Source: 2-02-FULL-66-14 sp964651335
GTDB lineage: Bacteria > Pseudomonadota > Gammaproteobacteria > Burkholderiales > SG8-39
Reading direction: 5' to 3'
DNA length: 64,000 nt
Assembly (NCBI GenBank): GCA_964651335.1
Contig: CAZYVT010000007.1
Location: forward strand, 26,830 to 90,829
A program made the translations under genes and the position numbers. The first letter of the stretch is position 1. Every line of letters starts with the position of its first letter. Positions 36,606 to 45,111 of the stretch are shown here, one piece after another. Under the pieces are notes generated by a model. That model made no database searches. It worked only from the letters and a program-made list of their open reading frames with translations, and was not told the DNA's origin.

Positions 36606-36806
36606 TCAGCACGAATACGGCAGCATCGCGCGGACCTGCCGCCTGTTGCTGTCGTGAACGGATGTGGTACCGCGCAGGTGGCGCTTCCTCTTGGTGGTCT
36701 TCTTGGTGAGAATGTGGCGCATGTAGGCACGCGAGCGCTTGATCGAGCCGCCGGGGCGGATCTTGAAGCGCTTCGCGGCCGACTTCTTGGTTTTCACCTT
36801 CGGCAT
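36606..36806 (-). CDS. rpmI: 50S ribosomal protein L35
   Basis: A 66-residue very basic protein starting MPKVKTKKSAAKRFKI, with KKTTKRKRHLRG typical of L35. AAGGAA lies ten bases before the ATG. The 144-nt gap from infC (36807-36950) is the place where L20-dependent control is exerted in enterobacteria; I cannot demonstrate the pseudoknot here. Confidence 0.97.
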   Translation of the reverse strand: MPKVKTKKSAAKRFKIRPGGSIKRSRAYMRHILTKKTTKRKRHLRGTTSVHDSNRRQVRAMLPYSC

Positions 36807-36950
36807 GAGTCCGATTCCTTCTGTTGGAGCTTGACGCCGGGTGGCCCGCCGCGCGGACGCTTTCGCTACCCGGACATCACTTGTGCAGTGCCATGTCCAA
36901 ACGTCTGGCGGTGCGGCACGCACTGTCGCGCCGCAGCGCATCGTTGTTCT

Positions 36951-37529
36951 TCAGGCCACTGCGGGCTTCTCCGCCTGCTTTGGCGCCGCCTTCCTCACCT
37001 TGGGTGCCGGGCCTTTCTTCTTCGGCGCCAGCACCATGACCATCTGCCTGCCCTCGAGCTTGGGGAACTGCTCGACCGTACCGCAGGCCTCGAGATCCTT
37101 TTTCACGCGTTCCAGGATGCGCAGGCCGAATTCCTGGTGCGCCATTTCGCGCCCGCGGAACCGCAGCGTGACTTTCGTCTTGTCGCCCGCTTCCAGGAAC
37201 GCGATGAGTTTGCCGAGCTTCACCTGGTAATCGCCCTCGTCGGTCCCGGGGCGGAATTTGATCTCCTTGACCTGGATCTGTTTCTGCTTGAGCTTGGCCT
37301 CGTGCGCCTTCTTCTGCTCGCGGTAGCGGAATTTGCCGTAATCCATGAGCTTACAGACCGGCGGCCTTGCAAGCGGTGCGATTTCCACCAGGTCCACGCT
37401 CTGCTCTTCTGCCAGCTTGAGCGCTTGCGCCACGGGCACGATGCCCAGTTGTTCTCCGCTATCCGACACCAGCCGCACCTCAGGCGCGGTGATCTCCCCG
37501 TTGATGCGTTGCGATCTCTCGAGTGCGAT
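36951..37529 (-). CDS. infC: Translation initiation factor IF-3, with AUC start codon
   Basis: A protein of 192 codons. The N-domain carries RINGEITAPEVRLVSDSGEQLG, the linker KFRYREQKKAHEAKLKQ and the C-domain IKFRPGTDEGDYQVKL. The frame contains no ATG, GTG or TTG in front of the conserved RINGEI block; a GTG at 37478 would delete it. An ATC at 37529 lies nine bases behind GAGGAG and gives the family-typical N-terminus (M)ALERSQRINGE. Non-AUG starts (AUU in E. coli) are a known feature of infC and allow IF-3 to repress its own initiation. The C-terminal tail is Lys/Ala/Pro-rich and longer than in E. coli. Confidence 0.93.
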   Translation of the reverse strand: MALERSQRINGEITAPEVRLVSDSGEQLGIVPVAQALKLAEEQSVDLVEIAPLARPPVCKLMDYGKFRYREQKKAHEAKLKQKQIQVKEIKFRPGTDEGDYQVKLGKLIAFLEAGDKTKVTLRFRGREMAHQEFGLRILERVKKDLEACGTVEQFPKLEGRQMVMVLAPKKKGPAPKVRKAAPKQAEKPAVA

Positions 37530-37571
37530 GAGCGAGTTCTCCTCTGTTCGCCAAAAAAACCGGCCGTGCTG

Positions 37572-39473
37572 CTACGCGCCCGCCTCGCTGCGGAGGCGTG
37601 CAGTGAACGACTCGAGCGCCATGGCCCCGAGATCTTCACCGCCGCGCGTACGCACGGCCACCGTTCCGGCCTGCATCTCCTTCGCCCCCACGATCAGCTG
37701 GTACGGGAGCTTTTGCAGGCTATGTTCTCGAATCTTATAGGAGATTTTTTCGTTCCGCAAATCTGCAGAGGCGCGGAAGCCGGCCTGCCGCAGGCGTTCC
37801 GCGACATCCGCCGCGTAGGTCGCCTGATGCTCCGAAATGTTCAGCACCACCACCTGCTCGGGCGCGAGCCACAGCGGGAATGCACCGGCGTAATGCTCGA
37901 TCAGAATGCCGATGAAGCGCTCCATCGAGCCGACGATCGCACGATGCAGCATCACCGGAGTGTGGCGCCTGTTGTCCTCGGCGACATACTCCGCACCGAG
38001 AAGTCCCGGCATGCTGAAATCCACCTGCATGGTGCCGCATTGCCATGAGCGGCCGAGGCTATCCTTCAAATGGTATTCAATCTTGGGCCCGTAGAATGCG
38101 CCTTCGCCCGACAATACCGAAAACTCCACGCCGGACCGACGAAGGGCATCCATGAGCGCGCTCTCCGCCTTGTCCCAGACCTCGTCGGAGCCGATGCGCT
38201 TTTCCGGCCGCGTCGCGGCCTTGTAGATGATGTCGCTGAAACCAAAGCGCGCATACACCTTCTGCAGCAGCGCGGTGTAGTTCACGCATTCGTCGAGGAC
38301 CTGATCCTCGGTGCAGAAGATGTGCCCGTCGTCCTGCACGAATCCGCGCACGCGCAGCAGGCCGTGCAGCGCGCCGGAGGGCTCGTTGCGGTGGCACGAC
38401 CCGAACTCGCCGTAGCGCAGCGGCAGATCGCGGTAGCTCCGCACGCCCTTGTTGTAGATCAGGATGTGCCCGGGACAGTTCATCGGCTTGATCGCGTAGT
38501 CGCGATTCTCCGACGAGGTCGTGAACATGCTGTCGCGGAAGTTTTCCCAGTGCCCGGTGCGCCGCCACAGAGCCACGTCAAGAATTTGCGGCCCGCGCAC
38601 CTCGCGGTAGCCGTTTTCGCGGTACACGCGCCGCATGTACTGTTCCACCTGCTGCCACAGGCTCCAGCCCTTCGGGTGCCAGAAGACCAGGCCCGGAGCC
38701 TCTTCCTGCATGTGGAACAGGTCGAGTTGCGTGCCGAGGCGGCGGTGATCGCGCTGTTCGGCCTCCTCGAGCATCTTCAGGTGCGCGTCGAGATCCTCCT
38801 TGTTCGCCCAGGCGGTGCCGTAGATCCGCTGCAGCATTTCGTTCTTCGAATCGCCGCGCCAGTACGCGCCCGCCACGCGCATCAGCTTGAACGCCTTGAT
38901 CTTGCCGGTCGATGGAACGTGCGGGCCCCGGCACAGGTCCGTGAAGTTGCCCTGCTCGTACAGCGAGATCGCATCGCCCTCCGGAATCGCGCTGATGATT
39001 TCGGCCTTGTACAGCTCGCCCTGGTCGAGGAAGAATTTCACCGCTTCAGCGCGCGCCATTTCCCTGCGCAACACCGGCAGATCGCGTCTTGCGATCTCGG
39101 TCATTCGCTGCTCGATCGCCCCGAGATCCTCTGGCGTGAACGGCCGCGGGTACGAGAAGTCGTAGTAGAAGCCGTTCTCGATCACCGGTCCGATGGTGAC
39201 CTGCGCCTCGGGGAAGAGCTCCTTGACCGCGTGCGCCAGCAGGTGCGCGGCGGAGTGGCGCAGGACCTCTACACCCGCGGAATCCCTGTCGGTGACGATC
39301 GCGACATCGGCGTCGGACTCGATGCGGAAGTTCGTGTCGACCAGCTTGCCGTCCACCTTGCCGGCGAGCGCCGCGCGCGCCAGCCCTGCACCGATCGACG
39401 CGGCGACCTCCGCCACGGTTACTGGACCGGGGAAGCTTTTGACGGAACTGTCCGGAAGCTTGATCTTCGGCAA
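37572..39473 (-). CDS. thrS: Threonyl-tRNA synthetase
   Basis: A 633-residue class II synthetase: TGS domain (1-60), editing domain with HSAAHLLAHAVKELFP (~73-88), catalytic core with the zinc ligands in MNCPGHI and later His residues, motif 2 RYGEFGSCHRNEPSGALHGL, motif 3 HRAIVGSMERFIGIL, and a C-terminal anticodon-binding domain. The start is a TTG at 39473 with no Shine-Dalgarno sequence. Only seven bases separate it from the truncated tRNA-Val end left by an island insertion, so the original upstream tRNA and promoter are now 5.6 kb away. Confidence 0.95.
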   Translation of the reverse strand: MPKIKLPDSSVKSFPGPVTVAEVAASIGAGLARAALAGKVDGKLVDTNFRIESDADVAIVTDRDSAGVEVLRHSAAHLLAHAVKELFPEAQVTIGPVIENGFYYDFSYPRPFTPEDLGAIEQRMTEIARRDLPVLRREMARAEAVKFFLDQGELYKAEIISAIPEGDAISLYEQGNFTDLCRGPHVPSTGKIKAFKLMRVAGAYWRGDSKNEMLQRIYGTAWANKEDLDAHLKMLEEAEQRDHRRLGTQLDLFHMQEEAPGLVFWHPKGWSLWQQVEQYMRRVYRENGYREVRGPQILDVALWRRTGHWENFRDSMFTTSSENRDYAIKPMNCPGHILIYNKGVRSYRDLPLRYGEFGSCHRNEPSGALHGLLRVRGFVQDDGHIFCTEDQVLDECVNYTALLQKVYARFGFSDIIYKAATRPEKRIGSDEVWDKAESALMDALRRSGVEFSVLSGEGAFYGPKIEYHLKDSLGRSWQCGTMQVDFSMPGLLGAEYVAEDNRRHTPVMLHRAIVGSMERFIGILIEHYAGAFPLWLAPEQVVVLNISEHQATYAADVAERLRQAGFRASADLRNEKISYKIREHSLQKLPYQLIVGAKEMQAGTVAVRTRGGEDLGAMALESFTARLRSEAGA

Positions 39474-39480
39474 GAGGTTC

Positions 39481-39525
39481 TGGTAGGCGCGATTGGACTC
39501 GAACCAACGACCCCTACCATGTCAA
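39481..39525 (-). repeat. att site (left): truncated 3' end of tRNA-Val
   Basis: These 45 bases are identical to 45112-45156. They comprise the anticodon loop through CCA of tRNA-Val on the minus strand and stop abruptly at TTGACA, where island sequence begins. This is the chromosomal remnant of the ancestral tRNA gene that lay just upstream of thrS. Confidence 0.92.
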
Positions 39526-39664
39526 TCTCGCAGCTGGCAATGCGGTCGTTCCGAATCAATATTTTACGCTACCCGGTTCCGTGGCGGAACGACCGTAGAC
39601 GCCAGAACCTGACACGATTGGCCTCAAACGTGTACCCACCCAGGGCAGCACCGATCTCGCGCAT

Positions 39665-39871
39665 TCAGGCCGGAGCGCGCTCCCGGCGCGGCGCGTTTTG
39701 CACCAGGTAGTCGAGGATTTCTCCCTGCATGCGCTCGATCTCAAGGCGATAGCCCGAACTCAACGCCGACCATTCCTCCGGCCGCGCCGTGTTGCGCAGC
39801 GTCTCAAGCGTGTGCTCTAGCTTAGCGAGGCGCTCGCGCGACACCGCCAGCTCCTGCTCGTTACGTATCAC
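39665..39871 (-). CDS. Small protein of unknown function, antitoxin-like N-terminus
   Basis: A 68-residue, mostly helical protein starting (GTG) MIRNEQELAVSRERLAKLE. The MIRNE-Q pattern followed by a coiled helix resembles the N-terminal part of HigA-type antitoxins that precedes their helix-turn-helix, but here the protein ends before any DNA-binding domain. The GTG overlaps the stop of a short upstream frame (39868-39961, ending in GLLEVMP) that may be the tail of a decayed partner. No toxin gene is recognisable. Confidence 0.45.
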   Translation of the reverse strand: MIRNEQELAVSRERLAKLEHTLETLRNTARPEEWSALSSGYRLEIERMQGEILDYLVQNAPRRERAPA

Positions 39872-40313
39872 GGCATGACCTCCAATAATCCGCGCCTGGT
39901 TCCATCGCGCTTAGTTTGCCATGTCTCGAGGAACTCCTGCATATCGGCCTCCAGGAGCATGCCTTGGCGTATCCAGAACACGCTCGCCCCGAATCGCGCC
40001 TCCCCCGACGAGGGCAAAGCTGGGCACTCTTGGCTACTCAGGATACCGTTGAGTTAGCAGTTTGCCGATGAATGGCCGGTTTCTTCCAGGAGCGACAGGC
40101 AGGGTTCGGCCAAAAGCAACGGTCATTCGCTACCCCTTAACCTTGGTGAACGGCGGGCCAGCGCGATGCTCGCCGATGGCACGACGCTGGCGGCCCATCC
40201 GTTCCACCTAAAGTTAAAACTCATTGTTCCGCCACCTCGCGGGTTTTCTTCAGAAGTCGCAGCGCCAAGGGCTCATTCGCGAGGTATCGGCAACAATCAG
40301 AAATTCAGACGCG
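39872..40313. other. Non-coding island segment
   Basis: No convincing gene in 442 bases. Apart from the short frame ending at 39868, I see only fragments without recognisable domains; it looks like decayed DNA between the left att site and the TetR gene. Confidence 0.4.
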
Positions 40314-40916
40314 CTATTGGCTGGAAGGAATGCTTAGCACGGCTTGCTCAACCACCTGCAGCAACTTCTTCCGACTCACTCCGACCTTCGCCATGACACC
40401 CAACCCCGTCATCACTGTTGCAAAGTAGTGAGAGAGGACCGCCGGATCAACGCTCCCTGGTAACGTGCCAGCGGCACAATCCGCCCGAAACCTATCCCGC
40501 AGCAAGGCAACGGAGTTCTCCACGGACGCCGTCAGCGCCTCGCCTATTTTCTTTGGCATCGCCACTGACCCGCAACCGGTCGCACCATTGACGACGAAAC
40601 ATCCAGCCGGAAGCTTGGGCGATGTGAGCATACTGACCACCGATACCAAAAAAGAACGCACAGCCTTGCGCGGATCAGGATCCGCATCAAGCGCCGCCTT
40701 GTGCTGAGCACCTTGCTGCGCACCATAGAGGTTCAGAGCGTGCAGGTACAACGAAGCCTTGTCGCCGAACGCGGCGTAGAGGCTGGGCTTGTTGATTCCC
40801 ATCGCCTCGGTGAGGTCGGCCATCGACGACCCCTGATAACCATTGCGCCAGAAGATTTCTAGCGCTTTCGCCAAGGCTTCGTCCTTGTCGAAGGTACGTG
40901 GGCGTCCTTTCTCCAT
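40314..40916 (-). CDS. TetR/AcrR family transcriptional repressor
   Basis: A 200-residue regulator. The N-terminal helix-turn-helix (residues ~6-52) reads RTFDKDEALAKALEIFWRNGYQGSSMADLTEAMGI, and the C-terminal ligand domain is of the TetR_C type with GCFVVNGA near residue 105. The ATG at 40916 is preceded by AAGGGG. It is divergent from the MBL-fold gene across 119 bp that hold two tandem palindromes, so it very likely represses that gene and itself. Confidence 0.9.
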   Translation of the reverse strand: MEKGRPRTFDKDEALAKALEIFWRNGYQGSSMADLTEAMGINKPSLYAAFGDKASLYLHALNLYGAQQGAQHKAALDADPDPRKAVRSFLVSVVSMLTSPKLPAGCFVVNGATGCGSVAMPKKIGEALTASVENSVALLRDRFRADCAAGTLPGSVDPAVLSHYFATVMTGLGVMAKVGVSRKKLLQVVEQAVLSIPSSQ

Positions 40917-40939
40917 TTTTTGCCCCTTGCAGAAAGCTG

Positions 40940-40968
40940 TTGACATTAATTGTACCACTCGGTATAGT
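40940..40968 (+). promoter_or_regulatory. Near-consensus sigma70 promoter of the MBL-fold gene
   Basis: TTGACA (40940-40945), exactly 17 nt, then TATAGT (40963-40968). The first TetR-operator-like palindrome overlaps the spacer and the -10 element. Confidence 0.8.
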
Positions 40969-40985
40969 TTGTACCGCCCGGTACA
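40952..40985. promoter_or_regulatory. Tandem TetR-type operators
   Basis: Two imperfect palindromes with the same half-sites: gtaccactcggtata (from 40952) and gtaccgcccggtac (from 40971; arms GTACCG/CGGTAC). They are offset by 19 bp and overlap the -10 and start site of the rightward promoter, so binding would block transcription. Confidence 0.7.
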
Positions 40986-41035
40986 GATATGCCGCTTCCA
41001 GTCCCGTTTTCCAACTCCTCAAAAGGGGTCACAAA

Positions 41036-42181
41036 ATGAAAGAAATGTTCTCGCCTAACAGAAGCGGCTTACATGCTTTGGTACGGAATCGCCTCGTCAC
41101 TCTTGCTTCAATTTCACTACTTGCCATTGGCATGCAAGGTGTGACGGCTGCATCTGTGAAAGCTGCTGAAATCAAGGGCACCCAGCCGACGGCCTGGGGA
41201 CCATCGTATCCCAACATGCCGGAAATTGTGCCGCCAAATGTCCGCGCATCCGAATATGCCGCAGTCCCGGAAAAGGATGTTCCGCCTATCGACGCTGAAA
41301 AAGGGTACCGCGTAGAGAGCTTCGGTGGCGGAGTCTATATGGTTACCGAGGGCGCATATCAAATGATGCTGGTGGTGTCGGATGCTGGAGTCATTGTTGT
41401 GGACGCACCGCCAACCATAGGGCCCAAGATTCTGAAAGCAGTTCAGGATGTTGCGCCAAAGAAGAAAATCGCGGCTCTCATATACAGCCACGCGCATATC
41501 GATCACATCGGATTTGCCGGTGAAATAGTCAAAACCAATCCGACCATGAAAATTATCGCCCACGACGAAACGAAGAAGATTCTTGTACGGGCGAACGATC
41601 CAACCCGTCCACTACCAACGCTGACGTTCAAGAGTCAGGACAAGAATTACCCGTTCAGAATAGGAAATCAAACACTACAGCTCCAGTATCCTGGCCCAAA
41701 TCACGTGGCTGGCAATATCGGGATTTACCATTCAGAACAAAAGGTGTTGATGCTGGTGGACGTAATATTTCCGGGCTGGATGATGTGGCGGCGCTTTGCC
41801 GTGTCTCAGGATATTCCGGGCTACTTCAATGTGGTGAAGACACTTAACGCACGGTGGGACTACAAAGCCCTGATTGCCGGACACGTTGGGAGAACTGGAA
41901 CACGATCGGATGCTGATGCACAGCTCGAATTTATGACGGATCTGCACGATGCAGCGTATGAAGGACTCACGACCATAAAACCGGGTACAACTGTCAATCC
42001 GAAGAATGGAAATAACCCGTGGGCGTTTTTCAGAGACTATATCGATCAGGTAACAAATCACTGTGTCAACAAAGTCAGTCCCAAGTGGGCTTCTCGACTT
42101 GCGGCGTTCGATGTGTGGATCTACGATCAATGTGCAGCAATGGAGCAAAGTCTTCGGATCGATGGGCCAAGCCTGAAATAG
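41036..42181 (+). CDS. Exported MBL-fold metallo-hydrolase
   Basis: A 381-residue protein with a signal peptide (residues ~17-44, ending near VKAAE). The metallo-beta-lactamase motif HAHIDH is at residues 152-157, with further metal ligands in GPNHVAGN (~232) and a C-terminal GHVGRTG. The substrate is not evident; relatives are annotated only as MBL-fold hydrolases and include quinoprotein-pathway SoxH-like proteins. AGGGG precedes the ATG. Its lower GC and AT-richer codons contrast with the host genes and support transfer. It is driven by the TetR-controlled promoter. Confidence 0.88.
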   Translation: MKEMFSPNRSGLHALVRNRLVTLASISLLAIGMQGVTAASVKAAEIKGTQPTAWGPSYPNMPEIVPPNVRASEYAAVPEKDVPPIDAEKGYRVESFGGGVYMVTEGAYQMMLVVSDAGVIVVDAPPTIGPKILKAVQDVAPKKKIAALIYSHAHIDHIGFAGEIVKTNPTMKIIAHDETKKILVRANDPTRPLPTLTFKSQDKNYPFRIGNQTLQLQYPGPNHVAGNIGIYHSEQKVLMLVDVIFPGWMMWRRFAVSQDIPGYFNVVKTLNARWDYKALIAGHVGRTGTRSDADAQLEFMTDLHDAAYEGLTTIKPGTTVNPKNGNNPWAFFRDYIDQVTNHCVNKVSPKWASRLAAFDVWIYDQCAAMEQSLRIDGPSLK

Positions 42182-42186
42182 CTTTG

Positions 42187-42312
42187 GCGATTCACACCTC
42201 TCCAACGCTCGGACCGCCGATGCCGTTCGAGGTCTACAATAAAATGTCCGATGACGACGCCCGAGAGGCGCGCCGGTGGGCATCAAGACTCAGGCCGCGA
42301 CCCGATAACTGA
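42187..42312 (+). pseudogene. Possible remnant of a c-type cytochrome C-terminus
   Basis: The frame reads SPTLGPPMPFEVYNKMSDDDA then a short helix before a stop. This resembles the end of class I cytochromes c (PPMPxxxYxxMSDEDxxALxxYL), but there is no CXXCH and no start. It could be the tail of a deleted cytochrome gene of the original cargo. The resemblance is by eye only. Confidence 0.35.
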
Positions 42313-42350
42313 AGCTTGACGTAACGCTGCAAAGCGAAGAGGAGAAAACC

Positions 42351-43259
42351 ATGAATCGTCGGCGCATCGAATTTCGAACTACATTTTTGTTGCTCGTCGG
42401 TCTGACAATCCTGGGATGTTCGGACAATAAACAGACCGGCGCGTCAACCGGGCGCCTGCTCGGCGCCAACTCCAGCGTGGGTAAAGGGACGGTGAGCAGC
42501 TACGCCGAGTTTGACAAGAGCGGCGCACCCAAGGCAATCGGCATCGTTTTTCATGCGGGAGCGTTGGACGGGCTTCCCAGTGCACCTTCCGACGGGCATC
42601 ACTGCTTTGACCAGAACAAGGATGAGAAGATTGACTTGGAGAAAGAGTGCTTCGGCGCCCACGAGTGGGTCATCCCGCTGCCCAGCGAGGCGGCTCGGCG
42701 TGCAGAGATTCCGTTCAAATGGGCGGGTTTGAACTGGAACCCGCATGGACATATCCCGCCCGGGGTGTATGACCTGCCTCATTTCGACGTCCACTTTTAC
42801 ATCGAGCCGATCGAGAATATCTTTGCCATCGCACCGGGTCCCTGCGGCCCTGATAATGTGCGCTGCGACCAGTTCAAGCTTGCGACCAAGCCGCTGCCGT
42901 CCAACTACATGCACGCCGACTTCAAGAGCGTGGATGCGGTGGCTCCGGCGATGGGCGATCACCTGGTCGACCTGACGAGCCCCGAATTCAACAAGAAGAA
43001 GTTCACGCAAACCTGGATCTACGGCGCCTATGACGGTCGCGTCACGTTCTACGAGGAGATGTTGACGCTCGAGTACTTGTTGAGCCAGCCGGCCACGTGC
43101 TTTCCGCTCAAGTCGCCGCCAGCCGTGGGCGTCAGGGGTTACTATCCCACCCAGCACTGTATCCGCTACCTCGCCCAGGCCAACGAGTACACCGTCTCAA
43201 TGGAAAATTTCGCGCTGCGTGAAGCCAGCGCTCCCGAAGCTCCCCGAACTGAGCGTTGA
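42351..43259 (+). CDS. Lipoprotein of unknown function (DUF5602/TTHB210-like)
   Basis: A 302-residue protein with a signal peptide and lipobox LTILGC (Cys ~23). The mature part has a GKGTVSSYAEFD strand, a C-terminal HFDVHFYI segment and several Cys (FDQNKDEKIDLEKECFG; GPCGPDNVRCDQF) that may form disulfides. The GKGT ... HFDxHFY pattern resembles DUF5602/TTHB210-like exported proteins. GAGGAG precedes the ATG by seven bases. It lies downstream of the MBL gene on the same strand, possibly in the same transcript. Confidence 0.75.
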   Translation: MNRRRIEFRTTFLLLVGLTILGCSDNKQTGASTGRLLGANSSVGKGTVSSYAEFDKSGAPKAIGIVFHAGALDGLPSAPSDGHHCFDQNKDEKIDLEKECFGAHEWVIPLPSEAARRAEIPFKWAGLNWNPHGHIPPGVYDLPHFDVHFYIEPIENIFAIAPGPCGPDNVRCDQFKLATKPLPSNYMHADFKSVDAVAPAMGDHLVDLTSPEFNKKKFTQTWIYGAYDGRVTFYEEMLTLEYLLSQPATCFPLKSPPAVGVRGYYPTQHCIRYLAQANEYTVSMENFALREASAPEAPRTER

Positions 43260-43480
43260 TATGCGGAGGTGGGGTTTCCAGGCAGGCATGCCCATGGTCG
43301 GCTATATCGTCGGCTGGTCGCTTGTAGCGGCCGCCTTCGTGAATGTGAGGACGGGTTTTGTATACCCTCGTTCATTGTTCGGATGTTCTTCGGTTAAGGT
43401 GGTCTGTGAGTAATTTATGAGCCTAACCAAGCCTAACCAGTAAGCGGATATCCTTCCATCATTTGAGAGGAGCGCGGCAC

Positions 43481-44431
43481 TTGTCGGAGAAAAAGGTCAT
43501 CGCAATCATCGGAGCCACGGGTGCGCAGGGGGGAGGGCTCGTCCGCGCGATCCACGCCGATCGCGAGGGTCCATTTGTCGCGCGGGCACTCACGCGCAAG
43601 CTCGAGTCGGAAAAAGCCCGGGCGCTCGTCAAGCTTGGCGTAGAAGTCGTGGCAGGCGACGCCGACGATCCGCCAAGCCTAAACCGGGTGTTCGCCGGGG
43701 CGTACGGCGCCTACTGCGTCACCAACTTCTGGGAGCACTTCTCGGCGGAACGGGAGGGCGCCCAGGCCACGGCGATGGCTCGGGCAAGTCGGAAGGCCGG
43801 CGTCCAGCACGTCATCTGGTCGACACTCGAGGACACGCGCAAGTGGGTGCCCCTCGACGATGGCCGGTTGCCGACGCTTCAGGGCAAGTACAAGGTGCCG
43901 CACTTCGACTCCAAGGGTTCGGTGGATCGCGTTTTTGCCGAGGAGGCAGGGCCGACCACGTACCTTCTCGGCTCATTCTACTGGGAGAATTTCATCTACT
44001 TCGGCATGGGGCCGCGGAAGGGGCCCGACGGAGACCTCGTACTCGCGCTGCCGCTCGGGGGCGTCAAGCTTCCAGGCATCGCAGCCGAGGACATCGGCAA
44101 GTGCGCCTATGGTCTGTTCCGTCGCGGCACCGGCACGGTCGGCCAGCGGTTCGGCATCGCCGGTGAGGTCCTGTCCGGCCCGGAAATGGCGGCGAAGATG
44201 GGGCGCGCCCTCGGGCGCAACGTCAGCTTCAATGACGTGCCGTTCGATGTCTACCGCGGCCTGGGCTTCCCCGGCGCGGAAGATCTCGGCAACATGTTTC
44301 AGTTCCAGGCCATTCTCGGCGATGAGTTCCTCCGTAGCCGCGACCCCGAGCGCTCACGCTCGCTGAACCCGGAGCTGCTCTCGTTCGACGCCTGGCTCGG
44401 CGCCAACATTGCTCGCATCCCGATCGGGTAA
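43481..44431 (+). CDS. NmrA-like NAD(P)-binding protein
   Basis: A 316-residue atypical short-chain dehydrogenase of the NmrA/HSCARG type. The N-terminal Rossmann motif GATGAQGGG is near residue 10, and ALTRKLES marks the cofactor-selecting strand end. The catalytic Tyr-Lys pair is not in the classical YxxxK form, so it may sense NADP(H) rather than catalyse. I chose a TTG at 43481 because AGAGGAG lies eight bases upstream; a TTG at 43463 is in frame. The GC is higher than that of the other island genes, suggesting a separate origin. Confidence 0.85.
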   Translation: MSEKKVIAIIGATGAQGGGLVRAIHADREGPFVARALTRKLESEKARALVKLGVEVVAGDADDPPSLNRVFAGAYGAYCVTNFWEHFSAEREGAQATAMARASRKAGVQHVIWSTLEDTRKWVPLDDGRLPTLQGKYKVPHFDSKGSVDRVFAEEAGPTTYLLGSFYWENFIYFGMGPRKGPDGDLVLALPLGGVKLPGIAAEDIGKCAYGLFRRGTGTVGQRFGIAGEVLSGPEMAAKMGRALGRNVSFNDVPFDVYRGLGFPGAEDLGNMFQFQAILGDEFLRSRDPERSRSLNPELLSFDAWLGANIARIPIG

Positions 44432-44495
44432 GGTCGGGGAGAGGCATCTCAAACTCACCGTGCCACACTGGTGGCCCTGGCGTTCGACAGCCTAG

Positions 44496-45098
44496 GCACC
44501 AAACCCGGACCTGACGCGGGAGCAGTTCGTTGCGCTCGTGGGCGCCGCAACCGAACAGAAACGCGCGCCCTATCTCGCGGACCTGATTACCGTCGCCGTG
44601 ATGACCGGGTGCCGTCGGGGCGAGCTTCTCGGGCTGGAGTGGTCTCGGGTTGGTCTCGAAGCTAACACGATCCGCCTTGGCGCATCGGATACCAAGGCGG
44701 GTAAGGCGCGGTTGGTGGCGATCAACCAGGCGGCACGGGAAGCGCTGCTGCGGCGAAGCGAGTACCGGGCGAAGCATTGTCCGGACACTACCTGGGTATT
44801 CTGTGGGCGCCAGGGCAAACGCATAGCGGGAATCAAGACGTGCTTCCGCCGTGCGTGTAAAAACGCCGAGCTGGTCGGCGTGCAATTCCACGATCTGCGG
44901 CATACGTGCGGATTGTGGCTAGCGCAGGCGGGCGTGCCGCAAAGCCATATCGCGGAGGTGCTGGGTCATAGCACCTTGCGCATGACGGAGCGGTACACGC
45001 ACATGGCGCCGGTGACGGCTCGGGCTGCGGTAGAGAAGCTGGAGGGGGTACCCAAAATGGTACCCACTGGACCAGCGGAGGAAGTTGCAGCGTTGTAA
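44496..45098 (+). pseudogene. Tyrosine-type phage integrase, 5'-truncated
   Basis: About 200 codons of the catalytic C-terminal domain remain. All active-site elements are present: Arg in TGCRRGELLGLEW, HDLRHT, GHSTLRMTERYTH with the nucleophilic Tyr. The frame is closed upstream by TAG (44493-44495), and the N-terminal arm- and core-binding domains are missing, so the protein is probably inactive. It ends 13 bp from the intact tRNA-Val 3' end, the usual place of an island integrase. Confidence 0.88.
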
Positions 45099-45111
45099 CT
45101 GCTTGAAAGTT

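Noticed and set aside
43261..43413. Short frame with one hydrophobic stretch after the lipoprotein gene
   Set aside because: No ribosome binding site, no recognisable family and a short, poorly structured end; probably non-coding island DNA.
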